DNA from: Erythrobacter sp.
Lineage (GTDB): Bacteria > Pseudomonadota > Alphaproteobacteria > Sphingomonadales > Sphingomonadaceae
Assembly: GCA_027311945.1 (NCBI GenBank)
Contig: DAICXZ010000003.1
Span: 159,745-223,744, forward strand
Reading direction: 5' to 3'
DNA length: 64,000 bases
In this document: piece after piece, positions 26,459-35,599 of the stretch
Layout: each line of letters begins with the position of its first letter
Numbering within the stretch: position 1 is the first letter of the stretch
The notes under the pieces: model-generated
Database searches by the model: none
The model's input: only the letters and a program-made list of their open reading frames with translations
What the model was told of the DNA's origin: nothing
Position numbers and translations under genes: made by a program

Positions 26459-26535
26459 CGGGGAGTAGCTCAGCCTGGTAGAGCACTGTCTTCGGGAGGC
26501 AGGGGCCGGAGGTTCGAATCCTCTCTCCCCGACCA
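26459..26535 (+). tRNA. tRNA-Pro (anticodon CGG)
   Basis: 77 nt including encoded CCA. Acceptor CGGGGAG pairs perfectly with CTCCCCG, discriminator A. D-arm TAGCTCAGCCTGG, anticodon stem CTGTC/GGCAG with loop TTCGGGA (CGG), T-loop GTTCGAAT. Confidence 0.97.
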
Positions 26536-27098
26536 CTTTTCGTCGTTTCCGACAACAAGTCGCAGAATTGCGCCGTTTTCCTTCAACCGAGGAAATCGGT
26601 CGGGAATCTTGCGCGCTGATTGTGCCACAGATTGTGCACGCACTGCGCCCTGCCTGGCTGCTCGCAGCCAAGGTTCACCAACATTGGTGCAAAGCCGCAT
26701 GACGGCATCCGTCGACAATCGATGCAAGTAGTTGCTCGTAGTGAAGGACTTCACTTGTCTACGACAAATTGCGACTAGACAAATAGCACCCCAGTCAATC
26801 CTTCAAGGCCCTGCGACAATAAATCGTCACGCAAAATCAGTGGCCTATATCGCTTCACGCACATTCAATGTCAGGCATAATAATTGCCAGTTAACCACAT
26901 CGAAACCTTGAGCGTGCGAAGCCCATATTAGCAATCGCTCGTAGTTTTGCATCGGTCCTCGTCGATGGCGGGGCGCTTGGCGGGCTCGCGGAAGCCGACT
27001 GGGCGGTAGCGGGACTGGCACCTGCAAACGAACGATAAGGCTACGAAACGACTGTCTTGGCAGCGTCAGAATTTGGTGGGCATTCTTTCGGGGTTCGA
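26536..27098. other. 563-bp region without a convincing gene
   Basis: Lies between tRNA-Pro and the Amt-GGDEF-EAL gene. Base composition is lower in GC than neighbours. Near 26739-26765 there is a hairpin, GTGAAG-GA-CTTCAC with outer TCGTA/TACGA arms. No integrase remnant, direct repeat of the tRNA end or riboswitch could be recognised. It probably holds the promoter of the downstream gene. Confidence 0.6.
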
Positions 27099-30000
27099 AT
27101 GGCAAGTATTCTCGGGCGCACTACGATATTTCTGATCGCTTTCGGCGGGTTGGAGAGTGGAGCTTTCGCCGCCTCGGCCGTTGCCTCAGGAGCGCATATC
27201 CCTGAGCGGGTGGAAAACCTCTCGGCAACGATAGACATGATCTGGGTTCTCATCGCTGCTACCTTGGTCATGCTGATGCAGATCGGCTTCATGCTGATCG
27301 AAGCCGGCACGGTGCGCACCAAGAACGCCATCAGCGTTGCCCAGAAAAACATGCTCGACTTCGCCTTTTCCACTGTAGCCTTTGCGGTGATCGGTTTCGG
27401 GCTGGCGTTCGGCGCAACCACGAACTGGCTTCCGATCAGCACAGGTGGCGGTCTGTTTTTCCTGGAAAATATATCTGGTACGAGCGCGACCTTCTTCATC
27501 TTTCAGGTCATGTTCTGCGGAACATGCGCGACGATCGTTTCCGGCGCCGTCGCCGAGCGGATGCGCCTTCGCGCCTATATCCTGCTCAGCGTGATCCTGT
27601 CGGGAGTTGTCTATCCGATTTTTACGCAGTGGGCCTGGGGCAACGCGCTCGGTCCCTCGTCGGGCGCCTTCCTCGCCAATGCCGGCTTCGTCGACTTCGC
27701 CGGCTCGACTGTCGTGCATGCGACTGGCGGGTGGTTCGCATTGGCCGCGTGCCTCATTATCGGCGCGCGCCAGGGTCGCTTTACCGAAGGGCCACCGATC
27801 CGGATCGGCGGGCACAGCGCGGTCCTGTCCTCGGCAGGAGCGCTGTTCCTGTTCATCGGCTGGATCGGCTTCAATGGCGGCTCGACCATGGCTGCTTCAA
27901 AAGAAGTGCCGGAAATTATCCTCAACACGGTCCTGGCCGGAGCGGCGGGCGGCGCGGTCGGTTATGGCATGATGTGGTTTCGCGGCGCGATGTTGCCCGA
28001 GCGCGCGGTGAACGGAACGATCGGCGGCCTCGTCGCCATCACGGCGGGATGTCATCTCGTGAGTCCGGCTTCGGCGCTTCTTCTCGGCGCAGTGGGGAGC
28101 CTGGCGGCCAATGCCGCAAACCATTTCCTCGAAACCCGCTTGCGGATCGACGATGCTGTGGGCGCCGTGGGTGTGCATGGCGTGGCCGGCGTCGTCGGGA
28201 CCCTTGGCCTCGCGCTGCTTGCGCCGGCCGATGTCTTGCCCGCAGGTTCGCGACTGGCGCAGCTTCTTATCCAGGCAGAGGGGAGCGCGCTGAACATGGT
28301 CTGGTCCTTCGGCACTGGTATCGTCGTGATCCTTGCAGCCCGTTCATTCATTTCCTTGCGAGCATCGCCTGAAGAAGAGGCACTGGGCCTCAACGCGGCG
28401 GAACATGGGGCTCAGCTCGGTACCGATCATCTGCAGGCCAAGATCGAAATGCTGCTCCAGTCAGACTTCCACGGTGGCGAGCGGCTTGCGGTCGAGGTCG
28501 GCGACGACACCGAACTGCTGACGACCTCGCTGAATAACCTCATGGACAGGCTCGAAGCGGCCGAAGCCGCACGTTCAAGTCAGGCCAGAAGCATGCGAAC
28601 GGTGGAAGAAGCGCAGCGGCTCGCCGCGTTCGGGGAGGTGGCCAGCGAATGCATCCTGCTGATCCATCAGGGGCGCATCCGCAGCGCCAATATTGCCGCC
28701 ACGGAATTGTTCGGTTGCCCGGAAGATCAGCTGCTGGATTCCCGTCCCGAAGACCTCGTGCCCCCTGACATGCGCGAGGCCATGACAGGTTGGCTTGAAG
28801 CGGGCAACGATGCGGTCCAGCATGCCCGGATCCTGCGCGCAATCGGAACAGAGGTTCCCGTTGAACTTCGCTTCCGCCAAATCGAACTTGACGGCCACGA
28901 CGTGGTGGTCCTGCGCATGACGGATCTTAGCGAGCGGGAGGAAGCCCGGCGTCAGATATACCATCTCGCGATGCACGATACGCTGACGGATCTGCCGAAC
29001 CGCGAACTGTTCAACCGAAACCTGCGCACGGCACTGGACCGCCGTCAGGAGACCATGTTGACTGCGCTGCTGCTGGTGGACATCGACAGGTTCAAGGATA
29101 TCAACGACCTGCATGGTCATCCTTCCGGTGATACCGTGCTCGTGGCGGTCGCGGAGCGGCTCCGCAATGGGGTGCGGGCATGCGATACGGTCGCGCGGCT
29201 CGGCGGGGACGAATTTGCAATCGTCTACACCAATATTTCGTTCCCCAATCAGGCGCTGGATCTTGCCTACCGCATTCTGCAGAATGTTTCACAACCGCTG
29301 CTCTTGCCGACCGGGACCACCATTCACCCTCGCGCCAGCGTCGGTTTGGCGATCTGCCCGCTGGATGCGGAAGACATGGAACTGTTGATCCGCGATGCGG
29401 ACATGGCGCTCTATTCCGCCAAGAAGCGCGGACGGAACGGCTTCCAGCGCTACAAGCCGGAAATGGGGCGCCTGCAGCATTTGCGGCAGGAGCTTGAAGC
29501 CGATCTGTCCGAAGCGCTCTCCCGCGATGAATTTGAACTGTATTATCAGCCACGCACCGATGTGCTGAATGGCGAAGTGGCCGGCTTCGAGGCCCTGTTG
29601 CGCTGGAACCGGAAAGATGTGCAGGTTTCGCCGGTCGATTTCATTTCCATCGCCGAAGAGACAGGCCTGATCGTGCCGATCGGTGCCTGGGCGATCCGCG
29701 AGGCATGCCGCACGGCTATGGAGGAGCTGGATGGCAGTTGCATCAGCGTCAATGTCAGTGCCCGCCAGTTTCATACTCCGGATCTTATCGAGGCCGTCAC
29801 CCTTGCCCTCGCCGAGAGCGGATTGCCGGCTTCGCACCTTGAGCTCGAGATCACCGAGAGCGTACTGATCGATGATGACGACATTGCCATACGGGTCTTG
29901 AACGAAATACGTCAGCTCGGCGTACACGTGGCGCTCGATGATTTCGGAACCGGATATTCTTCGCTCAGTTACCTGACGCGGTTTGCCTTCGACACAATCA

Positions 30001-30290
30001 AGATCGATCGCAGTTTTATCCAGGCCCAAGATGAGAAGACCTGGCACGTGATCCGCTCAGTGCTGAGCATGTCGGCCGGATTGGGCATTGAGGTCGTCGC
30101 AGAAGGCGTCGAAACCACTGAACAACTCGATCGACTGGCGAGAGAGGGATGCTCGCTCATACAGGGATTCCTTATTTCGCAACCCTTGTCGGCGAAGGCG
30201 GCTGCGCAGTTCATTCGCTCTGGACCTAAGCACGCCGCCGGCGCGCTGGCTCGCCTAGACAATACCGGCGCAGGTCTGATGCCGAGCTAA
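27099..30290 (+). CDS. Ammonium-transporter-domain / PAS-like / GGDEF / EAL fusion protein
   Basis: 1063-residue membrane signalling protein. Residues about 40-420 form an Amt channel domain with about eleven helices and intact key residues: D199 and H207 in VDFAGSTVVHA, H360 in VGVHGVAG, and the FNGGST and AVAERMR motifs. A linker helix (about 440-510) and a PAS-like domain (about 505-615) follow. The GGDEF domain (about 620-790) has the full GGDEF motif at 702-706 and an inhibitory RxxD site at 693-696. The EAL domain (about 800-1045) has EALLR at 831, DDFGTGYS at 947-954 and EGVET at 1002, so both cyclase and phosphodiesterase centres look active. The ATG at 27099 is chosen over a TTG 14 codons upstream. 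Inferred role: coupling external ammonium to cyclic-di-GMP levels. Confidence 0.93.
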   Translation: MASILGRTTIFLIAFGGLESGAFAASAVASGAHIPERVENLSATIDMIWVLIAATLVMLMQIGFMLIEAGTVRTKNAISVAQKNMLDFAFSTVAFAVIGFGLAFGATTNWLPISTGGGLFFLENISGTSATFFIFQVMFCGTCATIVSGAVAERMRLRAYILLSVILSGVVYPIFTQWAWGNALGPSSGAFLANAGFVDFAGSTVVHATGGWFALAACLIIGARQGRFTEGPPIRIGGHSAVLSSAGALFLFIGWIGFNGGSTMAASKEVPEIILNTVLAGAAGGAVGYGMMWFRGAMLPERAVNGTIGGLVAITAGCHLVSPASALLLGAVGSLAANAANHFLETRLRIDDAVGAVGVHGVAGVVGTLGLALLAPADVLPAGSRLAQLLIQAEGSALNMVWSFGTGIVVILAARSFISLRASPEEEALGLNAAEHGAQLGTDHLQAKIEMLLQSDFHGGERLAVEVGDDTELLTTSLNNLMDRLEAAEAARSSQARSMRTVEEAQRLAAFGEVASECILLIHQGRIRSANIAATELFGCPEDQLLDSRPEDLVPPDMREAMTGWLEAGNDAVQHARILRAIGTEVPVELRFRQIELDGHDVVVLRMTDLSEREEARRQIYHLAMHDTLTDLPNRELFNRNLRTALDRRQETMLTALLLVDIDRFKDINDLHGHPSGDTVLVAVAERLRNGVRACDTVARLGGDEFAIVYTNISFPNQALDLAYRILQNVSQPLLLPTGTTIHPRASVGLAICPLDAEDMELLIRDADMALYSAKKRGRNGFQRYKPEMGRLQHLRQELEADLSEALSRDEFELYYQPRTDVLNGEVAGFEALLRWNRKDVQVSPVDFISIAEETGLIVPIGAWAIREACRTAMEELDGSCISVNVSARQFHTPDLIEAVTLALAESGLPASHLELEITESVLIDDDDIAIRVLNEIRQLGVHVALDDFGTGYSSLSYLTRFAFDTIKIDRSFIQAQDEKTWHVIRSVLSMSAGLGIEVVAEGVETTEQLDRLAREGCSLIQGFLISQPLSAKAAAQFIRSGPKHAAGALARLDNTGAGLMPS

Positions 30291-30443
30291 GCTTGCCAGG
30301 TTAAGTTGGAGCAATTGCGCGGGTTCGCGGAATGCGTCTGATCGAAAGGGCGACGGCCCTGCCTAACGCTCGCAAGCGATAAGTCCTTTCCGCTGGCCCA
30401 GGAACCCGGTGGAGAACGCACGCGAGGGTTGCGAAAGATTCGT

Positions 30444-30462
30444 ATTGCAATCGCTTCGCAAT
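30444..30462. promoter_or_regulatory. Fur-like box upstream of exbB
   Basis: ATTGCAATCGCTTCGCAAT is an imperfect dyad (ATTGC/GCAAT arms) 40 bp before exbB, directly ahead of an iron-uptake operon. It shares TGC-(A/G)-A and TTCGCA with the dyad at 9943. Assignment to Fur is inference from resemblance and context. Confidence 0.45.
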
Positions 30463-30501
30463 AATCATAGTGGCGCCCACACAAAGGGTTGGACGCACAC
30501 A

Positions 30502-31257
30502 ATGACATCACTGAGGTATTATGCGGCACTTGGGGCGAGTTTGCCCTTCTTGCTGATCTCCACCACCGTTGCCGCCCAGCCCGTGGTTCCGAAAAGCCTG
30601 TCTGTCGGCTCGATGTTCATGGACGCGGACTGGGTGGTGAAGCTGGTCATGATCGGGCTGCTGGTGGCCTCGTTGATCACCTGGACCGTCGCCATCGCGA
30701 AGGGGCTGGAACTGGGCAAGGAAGGCAAGCGTCAGCTCGCGCTCAACGCCAAGGTGATCGGCGCGCGCAGCCTTGCCGATGCGCGCAAGGCTGCCCCCGA
30801 GGCCTCCGACCTGCTTGATGCAGCCGCACTCGAACTCACGCTCTCGGCCGATGCGCTTGACGACCCGGACGGCATTCGCGAGCGGATCGCCACCCGCTTT
30901 GCGAGGCTCGAAGCCGAAACGGGCCGGAAGCTGGCGCGCGGCATCCACGTGCTGGCCACTATCGGCGCCACGGCCCCCTTCGTGGGCCTGTTCGGCACCG
31001 TCTGGGGCATCATGAACGCGTTTATCGGCATCTCCGAGATGCAGACCACCAACCTTGCCGTCGTCGCGCCGGGTATTGCCGAGGCGCTGCTGGCCACGGG
31101 TGTCGGCCTGTTCGCAGCCATTCCCGCCGTGGTGATTTACAACCACTTCGCCCGCAAAGTGGCCGAACAGCGCGCGCTTGCCGCTGACCGGGCTGCCGCG
31201 ATCCTAAACATCGCCTCGCGCGACCTGTCGCGCGGTGTCGCCGCCAAGGATCTCTAA
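30502..31257 (+). CDS. exbB: ExbB/TolQ-type proton channel subunit
   Basis: Inner-membrane subunit of the ExbB-ExbD-TonB motor that energises outer-membrane transport. The 251-residue protein starts with a hydrophobic, signal-like segment (ends TTVAAQP), found in longer ExbB proteins. A membrane helix follows (VVKLVMIGLLVASLITW), then a cytoplasmic domain and the conserved MotA/TolQ/ExbB block LATIGATAPFVGLFGTVWGIM with the second and third helices. The ATG at 30502 begins the signal-like sequence. exbD follows 4 bp later. Confidence 0.93.
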   Translation: MTSLRYYAALGASLPFLLISTTVAAQPVVPKSLSVGSMFMDADWVVKLVMIGLLVASLITWTVAIAKGLELGKEGKRQLALNAKVIGARSLADARKAAPEASDLLDAAALELTLSADALDDPDGIRERIATRFARLEAETGRKLARGIHVLATIGATAPFVGLFGTVWGIMNAFIGISEMQTTNLAVVAPGIAEALLATGVGLFAAIPAVVIYNHFARKVAEQRALAADRAAAILNIASRDLSRGVAAKDL

Positions 31258-31261
31258 GGCG

Positions 31262-31690
31262 ATGGCCTTCAAGCTTGGCACCTCGGACGAAGGCGACCTG
31301 CCGCTCAATGGCGAGATCAACGTCACGCCCTTCATCGACGTGATGCTGGTTCTGCTGATCATCTTCATGGTCGCCGCACCGCTTGCCACGGTCGACGTGC
31401 GGGTGGACCTGCCGGTGGCCAATGCCGAGAGCGCCCCGCGCCCTGATCAGCCGGTGTTCGTTACCATCGAGGCGAATGGCCGCCTCACCGTCAACGACCG
31501 CGAGACGCCGATGGCACAGCTTGGCGGCGAAGTGCTGCGCGTCACCGGCGAAGACCGCGAGCAACGTATCTTCCTGCGCGCCGATAAAACGGTTGAGTAT
31601 GACAAGCTGATGCAAGCCATGAACGGCCTGCGCGCGGCGGGATATCTGCGCGTGGCGCTGGTGGGTGCGGAGGGCTCGGAAGCCCCCTGA
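31262..31690 (+). CDS. exbD: ExbD biopolymer transport protein
   Basis: 142-residue partner of ExbB with one membrane helix. The motif EINVTPFIDVMLVLLIIF carries the aspartate (D in FIDVML) essential for proton use. The periplasmic C-terminal domain (about 60-142) is typical, ending LRAAGYLRVALVG. The ATG at 31262 comes 4 bp after the exbB stop, and its own TGA overlaps the tonB ATG. Confidence 0.94.
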   Translation: MAFKLGTSDEGDLPLNGEINVTPFIDVMLVLLIIFMVAAPLATVDVRVDLPVANAESAPRPDQPVFVTIEANGRLTVNDRETPMAQLGGEVLRVTGEDREQRIFLRADKTVEYDKLMQAMNGLRAAGYLRVALVGAEGSEAP

Positions 31691-32460
31691 TGGCCAGCTT
31701 TGCCCCCTCCTCTCCTGGTACGCCGAACTGGCAGGTGGCTTTCGCCATCGCTGCAGCGGGGCACGTTGCGTTGGGGGCGGCGATCCTCGTGCAGCGCGCA
31801 AAGCCTAGCGAGCGCCTGCCCGATCCGGTGATGATCGTCGAGCTTGCCGCTGGGGCCGCTCCCGCTCCGTCGCAGGGAGCGACAGAGTCGGAGCAAGAAC
31901 AGGTGCAACCTGTCGAACAGGCCTTGCCCGACACCGTCATCCCGCGGCTTCCCATCCCGCGTGTCGAGACCCCGATGTCGAGCGAGTCGGTCGCCGTTCC
32001 GACCCCGCTACCGGTGCCACAGAGGGTGCAGCCACAAGCGCAAACCCGCCCGCAAAGCGCGTCGGCGCGAAGTGCTCCTGCACCGCGTGCGGCGCTTGCG
32101 GCAACGCCGGGCACCGGCACAACAAATGCCGGATCGGGCGCTGGGGAAAGTCCTCGCGCTCAGGCCGAACAAGCCGACTGGATTGCCCTCGTCAACAGCC
32201 ACCTGGCGCGCCGCAAACGCTACCCCCGAGAGGCGCGTCGGGTGGGACAGGAGGGCACCCCTTCAGTCCGCTTCACCGTTGATCGGCGCGGACAGGTATC
32301 GAACGTGTCGATTGTCCGCTCCAGCGGGCACGAATTGCTCGATTCGGCGACGGTAGAATTGGTTCAACGCACAGCGCCGTTCCCGGCCATGCCGCGTTCG
32401 ATGCAACGGGATTCGATCACGATCACTTTGCCGATCGAATACTCGCTCGACCGCGACTGA
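31690..32460 (+). CDS. tonB: TonB energy transducer
   Basis: 256 residues: a membrane anchor at about 14-34 (WQVAFAIAAAGHVALGA), a long proline/glutamine-rich periplasmic spacer (about 55-155) and a C-terminal TonB domain (about 165-256) with RRKRYPREARRVGQEGTPSV and the AFPAMP-like stretch RTAPFPAMP. It spans the periplasm to drive the adjacent receptor. The first A of its ATG is the last base of the exbD stop (TGATG), so expression is coupled. Confidence 0.93.
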   Translation: MASFAPSSPGTPNWQVAFAIAAAGHVALGAAILVQRAKPSERLPDPVMIVELAAGAAPAPSQGATESEQEQVQPVEQALPDTVIPRLPIPRVETPMSSESVAVPTPLPVPQRVQPQAQTRPQSASARSAPAPRAALAATPGTGTTNAGSGAGESPRAQAEQADWIALVNSHLARRKRYPREARRVGQEGTPSVRFTVDRRGQVSNVSIVRSSGHELLDSATVELVQRTAPFPAMPRSMQRDSITITLPIEYSLDRD

Positions 32461-32513
32461 TACGCAATCACATCACAAGATCAAAAGCCCAAAGGGACGA
32501 ACAGAAGAGGGAA

Positions 32514-34853
32514 ATGGTAATGACTCGCAGAACTAATATCAAAAGGCCCGCCAGCCTGCGTCGCGCAGGCTCTGTCCTCGCGCTTGGCGCTGCGGTGGCG
32601 ACCAGCCCTGCCATGGCGCAGGATGCCAATGGCGAAGTCGTGCTCGACACGTTGCGGATCGAAGACCGCGCCGCCGACGTGAACCCCTACTCCACCCCCG
32701 GCGCGCCCTATAAGGCCGAGCGCTCGGGCGATATCCGCATCACGCGCCCCATCGCCGACACGCCGACCACGATGACCGTGCTCACCGAAAACCAGATCGA
32801 CGATTCGGGCTACACCGACCTTGCCCGCATCCTCGACGCACAGCCCGGCATCACCGTCGGCACGGGCGAGAACGGCAACGCATTCGGTGACCGCTATATC
32901 ATCCGCGGGCAGGAAGCGCGCTCCGACGTGTTCGTCGACGGCCTGCGCGATCCGGGCATGACCACCCGCGAAAGCTTTGTGGTCGAACAGATCGAGATCA
33001 CCAAGGGCCCGAACTCGACCTTCGCCGGGCGCGGAACGGCGGGCGGCGCGGTGAACCTCATCACCAAGGCGGCCACCACCGACTATGACTTCTTCGACGG
33101 CACCGTCGGCGTCGGCACCGACCACTTCGTCCGCGTCACTGGAGACGTGAACCTGGCAGTCGATGAAACGCTCGCCATCCGCGCCAACGGGCTCTACGCC
33201 TACACCGACATCCCCGACCGCGAGCCCGGCAACCGCCGCCGTTCGGGCGGTGCCATTTCGACGACATGGTCGCCCAGCTACGACTTCGACCTCACGCTCG
33301 ACTATTACCTGCTGCGCGCCGAAGACCGCCCTGACCTCGGCGACTACCTTTCCGGCGATGTCGCAGACGGCACCCGCGAACCGGTCGAAACCCCGGCCTA
33401 TATGCAGGAGCAGGACTTCCAGAAGTCGAACGTCGATGTCGCCACCGGCCGCCTCAACTGGCAGCTAAACGACAACGTCTCCTTCTCCAACAAGGCCCGC
33501 TATGGCGAAAGCCACAACGGCTATGTCGTGACAGGCGCGCGCGGTGCCACCACCGACGCCAGCGATCCGAATGGCGAGTACGACACCCTGTCGTTCTCCA
33601 CCCACCAGGGCTGGCAGGACGTCGAATATTTCGCCAACCAAGCCAACTTGCTGATCGAGAACGAGGCGCTTGGCGGCGAGAACGATCTGATCATCGGTGC
33701 CGAATACACCGACCACAAGGTGCGCAACGGCGTTTATGACGTCACCAACACCGGCGCGACCAACTGCGTGGTGTCGGGACGCGGCGGCGTCAGCCCCAGC
33801 TATTGCGGCATCGGACCCGACGGCAATGCCGTGCTGGGCCTCAACAGCCTGCTCGGCCGCGAGATCACCAAGGGCCGCTGGGATTCGGACTGGCAGGTGG
33901 AAACCTTCTCGGTCTACCTCATGGACACGATCGACCTGACCGAAGCACTCACGGTGTTCGGCGGCCTGCGCTGGGATACTTTCGACTTCACGCTGACGAC
34001 GCAGAACAACGCGCTCGAACAGACAACCTATGCCTATGATGACAGCTTCTGGAACGGCCACCTTGGCGTGACCTATCGGCTGAACGACTGGGCCATGGTC
34101 TATGGCTCGTTCGCCACCGCTGCCGACATCAACGGCGGCGAGAGCGACCTTGGCACCAACTCTGGCTACGGCGGTCTCGTCATCATCGACGGGGAATTCC
34201 GTGGCGGCTCGCCCGAGCGGTCGGAGAATTGGGAACTGGGCACCAAGCTCGAACTGTTCGATCACAAGTTCCTGCTCACCGGCGCGCTGTTCCAGACCAC
34301 CAAGAGCGACGTGCTCGAAGGGTCCGCCGGCGGCTACACCCCCGATGGCACCGGCAACACCGGCAAGAACCGCACCCGCGGCTTCGAGCTGGGTGTGGCG
34401 GGCAACATCACGCCTGCATGGTCGATGCAGGGCGGCCTGACCTATGTCGACACCGAGGTGCTCGAAAGCGCTGTGAATGCCGACTATGTCGGCAAGGAAC
34501 TGGCCAACACCGCCAAGTGGCAGGCTTCGCTGCAGACCCGCTATCAGGCGACCGATGCTTTCGCGATCGGCGCTGCGGTGAAGTACAAGGGTGAGCGCTA
34601 TGGCGGCCAGCCCGATACAGCGGCCAGCTTCACTACTCTCGCTAATGGCGGCTTTGCCTACAGCCAGCCGGTGCCTGCCTACACCGTGGCCGACCTGTTT
34701 GCTGAGTATCAGTTCAGCAACAACATGAGCCTGCGCGTGAACGTGAACAACGTGTTCGACGAGAACTACTATCTCGCCGTCTATCGTTCGGGCGGGTTCC
34801 TCTACAAGGGCGACGCGCGGCAGGCCGTGGCGACGCTTAACCTGCGCTACTGA
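32514..34853 (+). CDS. TonB-dependent siderophore receptor (Fiu-like)
   Basis: 779-residue outer-membrane receptor: a signal peptide (ends SPAMAQD), a plug domain with GDRYIIRGQEARSDVFVDGLRD and TKGPNSTFAGRGTAGG, then a 22-strand-type barrel ending in the aromatic ATLNLRY. Sequence style and the adjacent piuC gene point to the catecholate/Fiu branch of siderophore receptors. An AGAGGG site precedes the ATG. It is 53 bp after tonB, so the receptor and its energising complex are in one unit. The exact siderophore cannot be told. Confidence 0.92.
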   Translation: MVMTRRTNIKRPASLRRAGSVLALGAAVATSPAMAQDANGEVVLDTLRIEDRAADVNPYSTPGAPYKAERSGDIRITRPIADTPTTMTVLTENQIDDSGYTDLARILDAQPGITVGTGENGNAFGDRYIIRGQEARSDVFVDGLRDPGMTTRESFVVEQIEITKGPNSTFAGRGTAGGAVNLITKAATTDYDFFDGTVGVGTDHFVRVTGDVNLAVDETLAIRANGLYAYTDIPDREPGNRRRSGGAISTTWSPSYDFDLTLDYYLLRAEDRPDLGDYLSGDVADGTREPVETPAYMQEQDFQKSNVDVATGRLNWQLNDNVSFSNKARYGESHNGYVVTGARGATTDASDPNGEYDTLSFSTHQGWQDVEYFANQANLLIENEALGGENDLIIGAEYTDHKVRNGVYDVTNTGATNCVVSGRGGVSPSYCGIGPDGNAVLGLNSLLGREITKGRWDSDWQVETFSVYLMDTIDLTEALTVFGGLRWDTFDFTLTTQNNALEQTTYAYDDSFWNGHLGVTYRLNDWAMVYGSFATAADINGGESDLGTNSGYGGLVIIDGEFRGGSPERSENWELGTKLELFDHKFLLTGALFQTTKSDVLEGSAGGYTPDGTGNTGKNRTRGFELGVAGNITPAWSMQGGLTYVDTEVLESAVNADYVGKELANTAKWQASLQTRYQATDAFAIGAAVKYKGERYGGQPDTAASFTTLANGGFAYSQPVPAYTVADLFAEYQFSNNMSLRVNVNNVFDENYYLAVYRSGGFLYKGDARQAVATLNLRY

Positions 34854-34864
34854 GGCCAAACGAG

Positions 34865-34894
34865 GCGGGGCGGCAGCGATTGCGGCCGCCCCGC
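34865..34894 (+). terminator. Hairpin after the receptor gene, terminator or attenuator
   Basis: GCGGGGCGGC (34865-34874) pairs perfectly with GCCGCCCCGC (34885-34894), loop of 10, followed by TCCTTTCCT. It could reduce readthrough from the receptor gene into piuC. Confidence 0.6.
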
Positions 34895-34915
34895 TCCTTT
34901 CCTAAGAGCATCGTC

Positions 34916-35599
34916 ATGCTGATCGTCATCGAAAATCTTCTGACCAAGGACGAGGTCGCCGCGCTGCGCGCCAAGCTCGACGGATCGGGCTGGCTCGATG
35001 GCGCAGATACAGCGGGCTCGCGCTCGGTGGCGGTGAAGCAGAACCTGCAATTGCCGCGCACCAATCCACTGGCGCAGGAGCTGGGCAATGCGATCCTGCG
35101 CAAGCTGGGCCAGCACCCCGAATTCGTCTCGGCCAGCCTTGCCGAGAAGATCTGGCCGCCGGTGTTCAATTGCTACCGCGATGGCGGGCACTATGGCACT
35201 CATTCGGACGCCGCGCTGATGCGTCTGCCCGAGGCTGGCCTGACCCTGCGCAGCGACCTTTCGGCCACCATATTCCTCACCGAGCCCGAAGACTACGACG
35301 GCGGCGAGCTGCTGGCTGAGACGCCGTTCGGCGCTCAGGCGGTGAAGCTCGCAGCGGGCGATATGGTGCTTTATCCGTCTTCCTCACTGCATCAGGTGAC
35401 TCCGGTGACGCGGGGCCAGCGCATCTGCGCGATCACCTGGATTCAGAGCGCGGTGCCCGATGCCGATGGCCGCGCGCTGCTGTACGATCTCGATTGCTCG
35501 ATCCGCGCGCTGACGCCGGGCCGCGCCAAGGATGATCCCGATATCGACCGGCTGATCCACGTTTATCACAACCTCCTGCGCAAGTGGGCGCAGGTGTGA
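34916..35599 (+). CDS. piuC: Fe(II)/2-oxoglutarate-dependent dioxygenase PiuC/YbiX
   Basis: 227-residue member of the PiuC/YbiX family, soluble dioxygenases commonly encoded next to catecholate siderophore receptors. The iron ligands His96, Asp98 (THSDAAL) and His159 (SLHQVTP) and the 2-oxoglutarate arginine Arg167 are all present, and the length is close to E. coli YbiX. The ATG at 34916 is used; an in-frame TTG 12 codons upstream lies in the hairpin. Its TGA overlaps the next gene. The family substrate is not firmly established. Confidence 0.93.
   Translation: MLIVIENLLTKDEVAALRAKLDGSGWLDGADTAGSRSVAVKQNLQLPRTNPLAQELGNAILRKLGQHPEFVSASLAEKIWPPVFNCYRDGGHYGTHSDAALMRLPEAGLTLRSDLSATIFLTEPEDYDGGELLAETPFGAQAVKLAAGDMVLYPSSSLHQVTPVTRGQRICAITWIQSAVPDADGRALLYDLDCSIRALTPGRAKDDPDIDRLIHVYHNLLRKWAQV

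Noticed and set aside
26470..26754. Minus-strand frame over tRNA-Pro with a GREDSNLRPLPPEDS-type sequence
   Set aside because: This is the familiar false translation of the antisense of a tRNA gene, not a protein. The same holds for the RVTGLEPATLGVTGR reading at tRNA-Asp.
26536..27098. Integrative element downstream of tRNA-Pro
   Set aside because: No integrase, no repeat of the tRNA 3' end and no mobility gene could be found; only an AT-richer gap.
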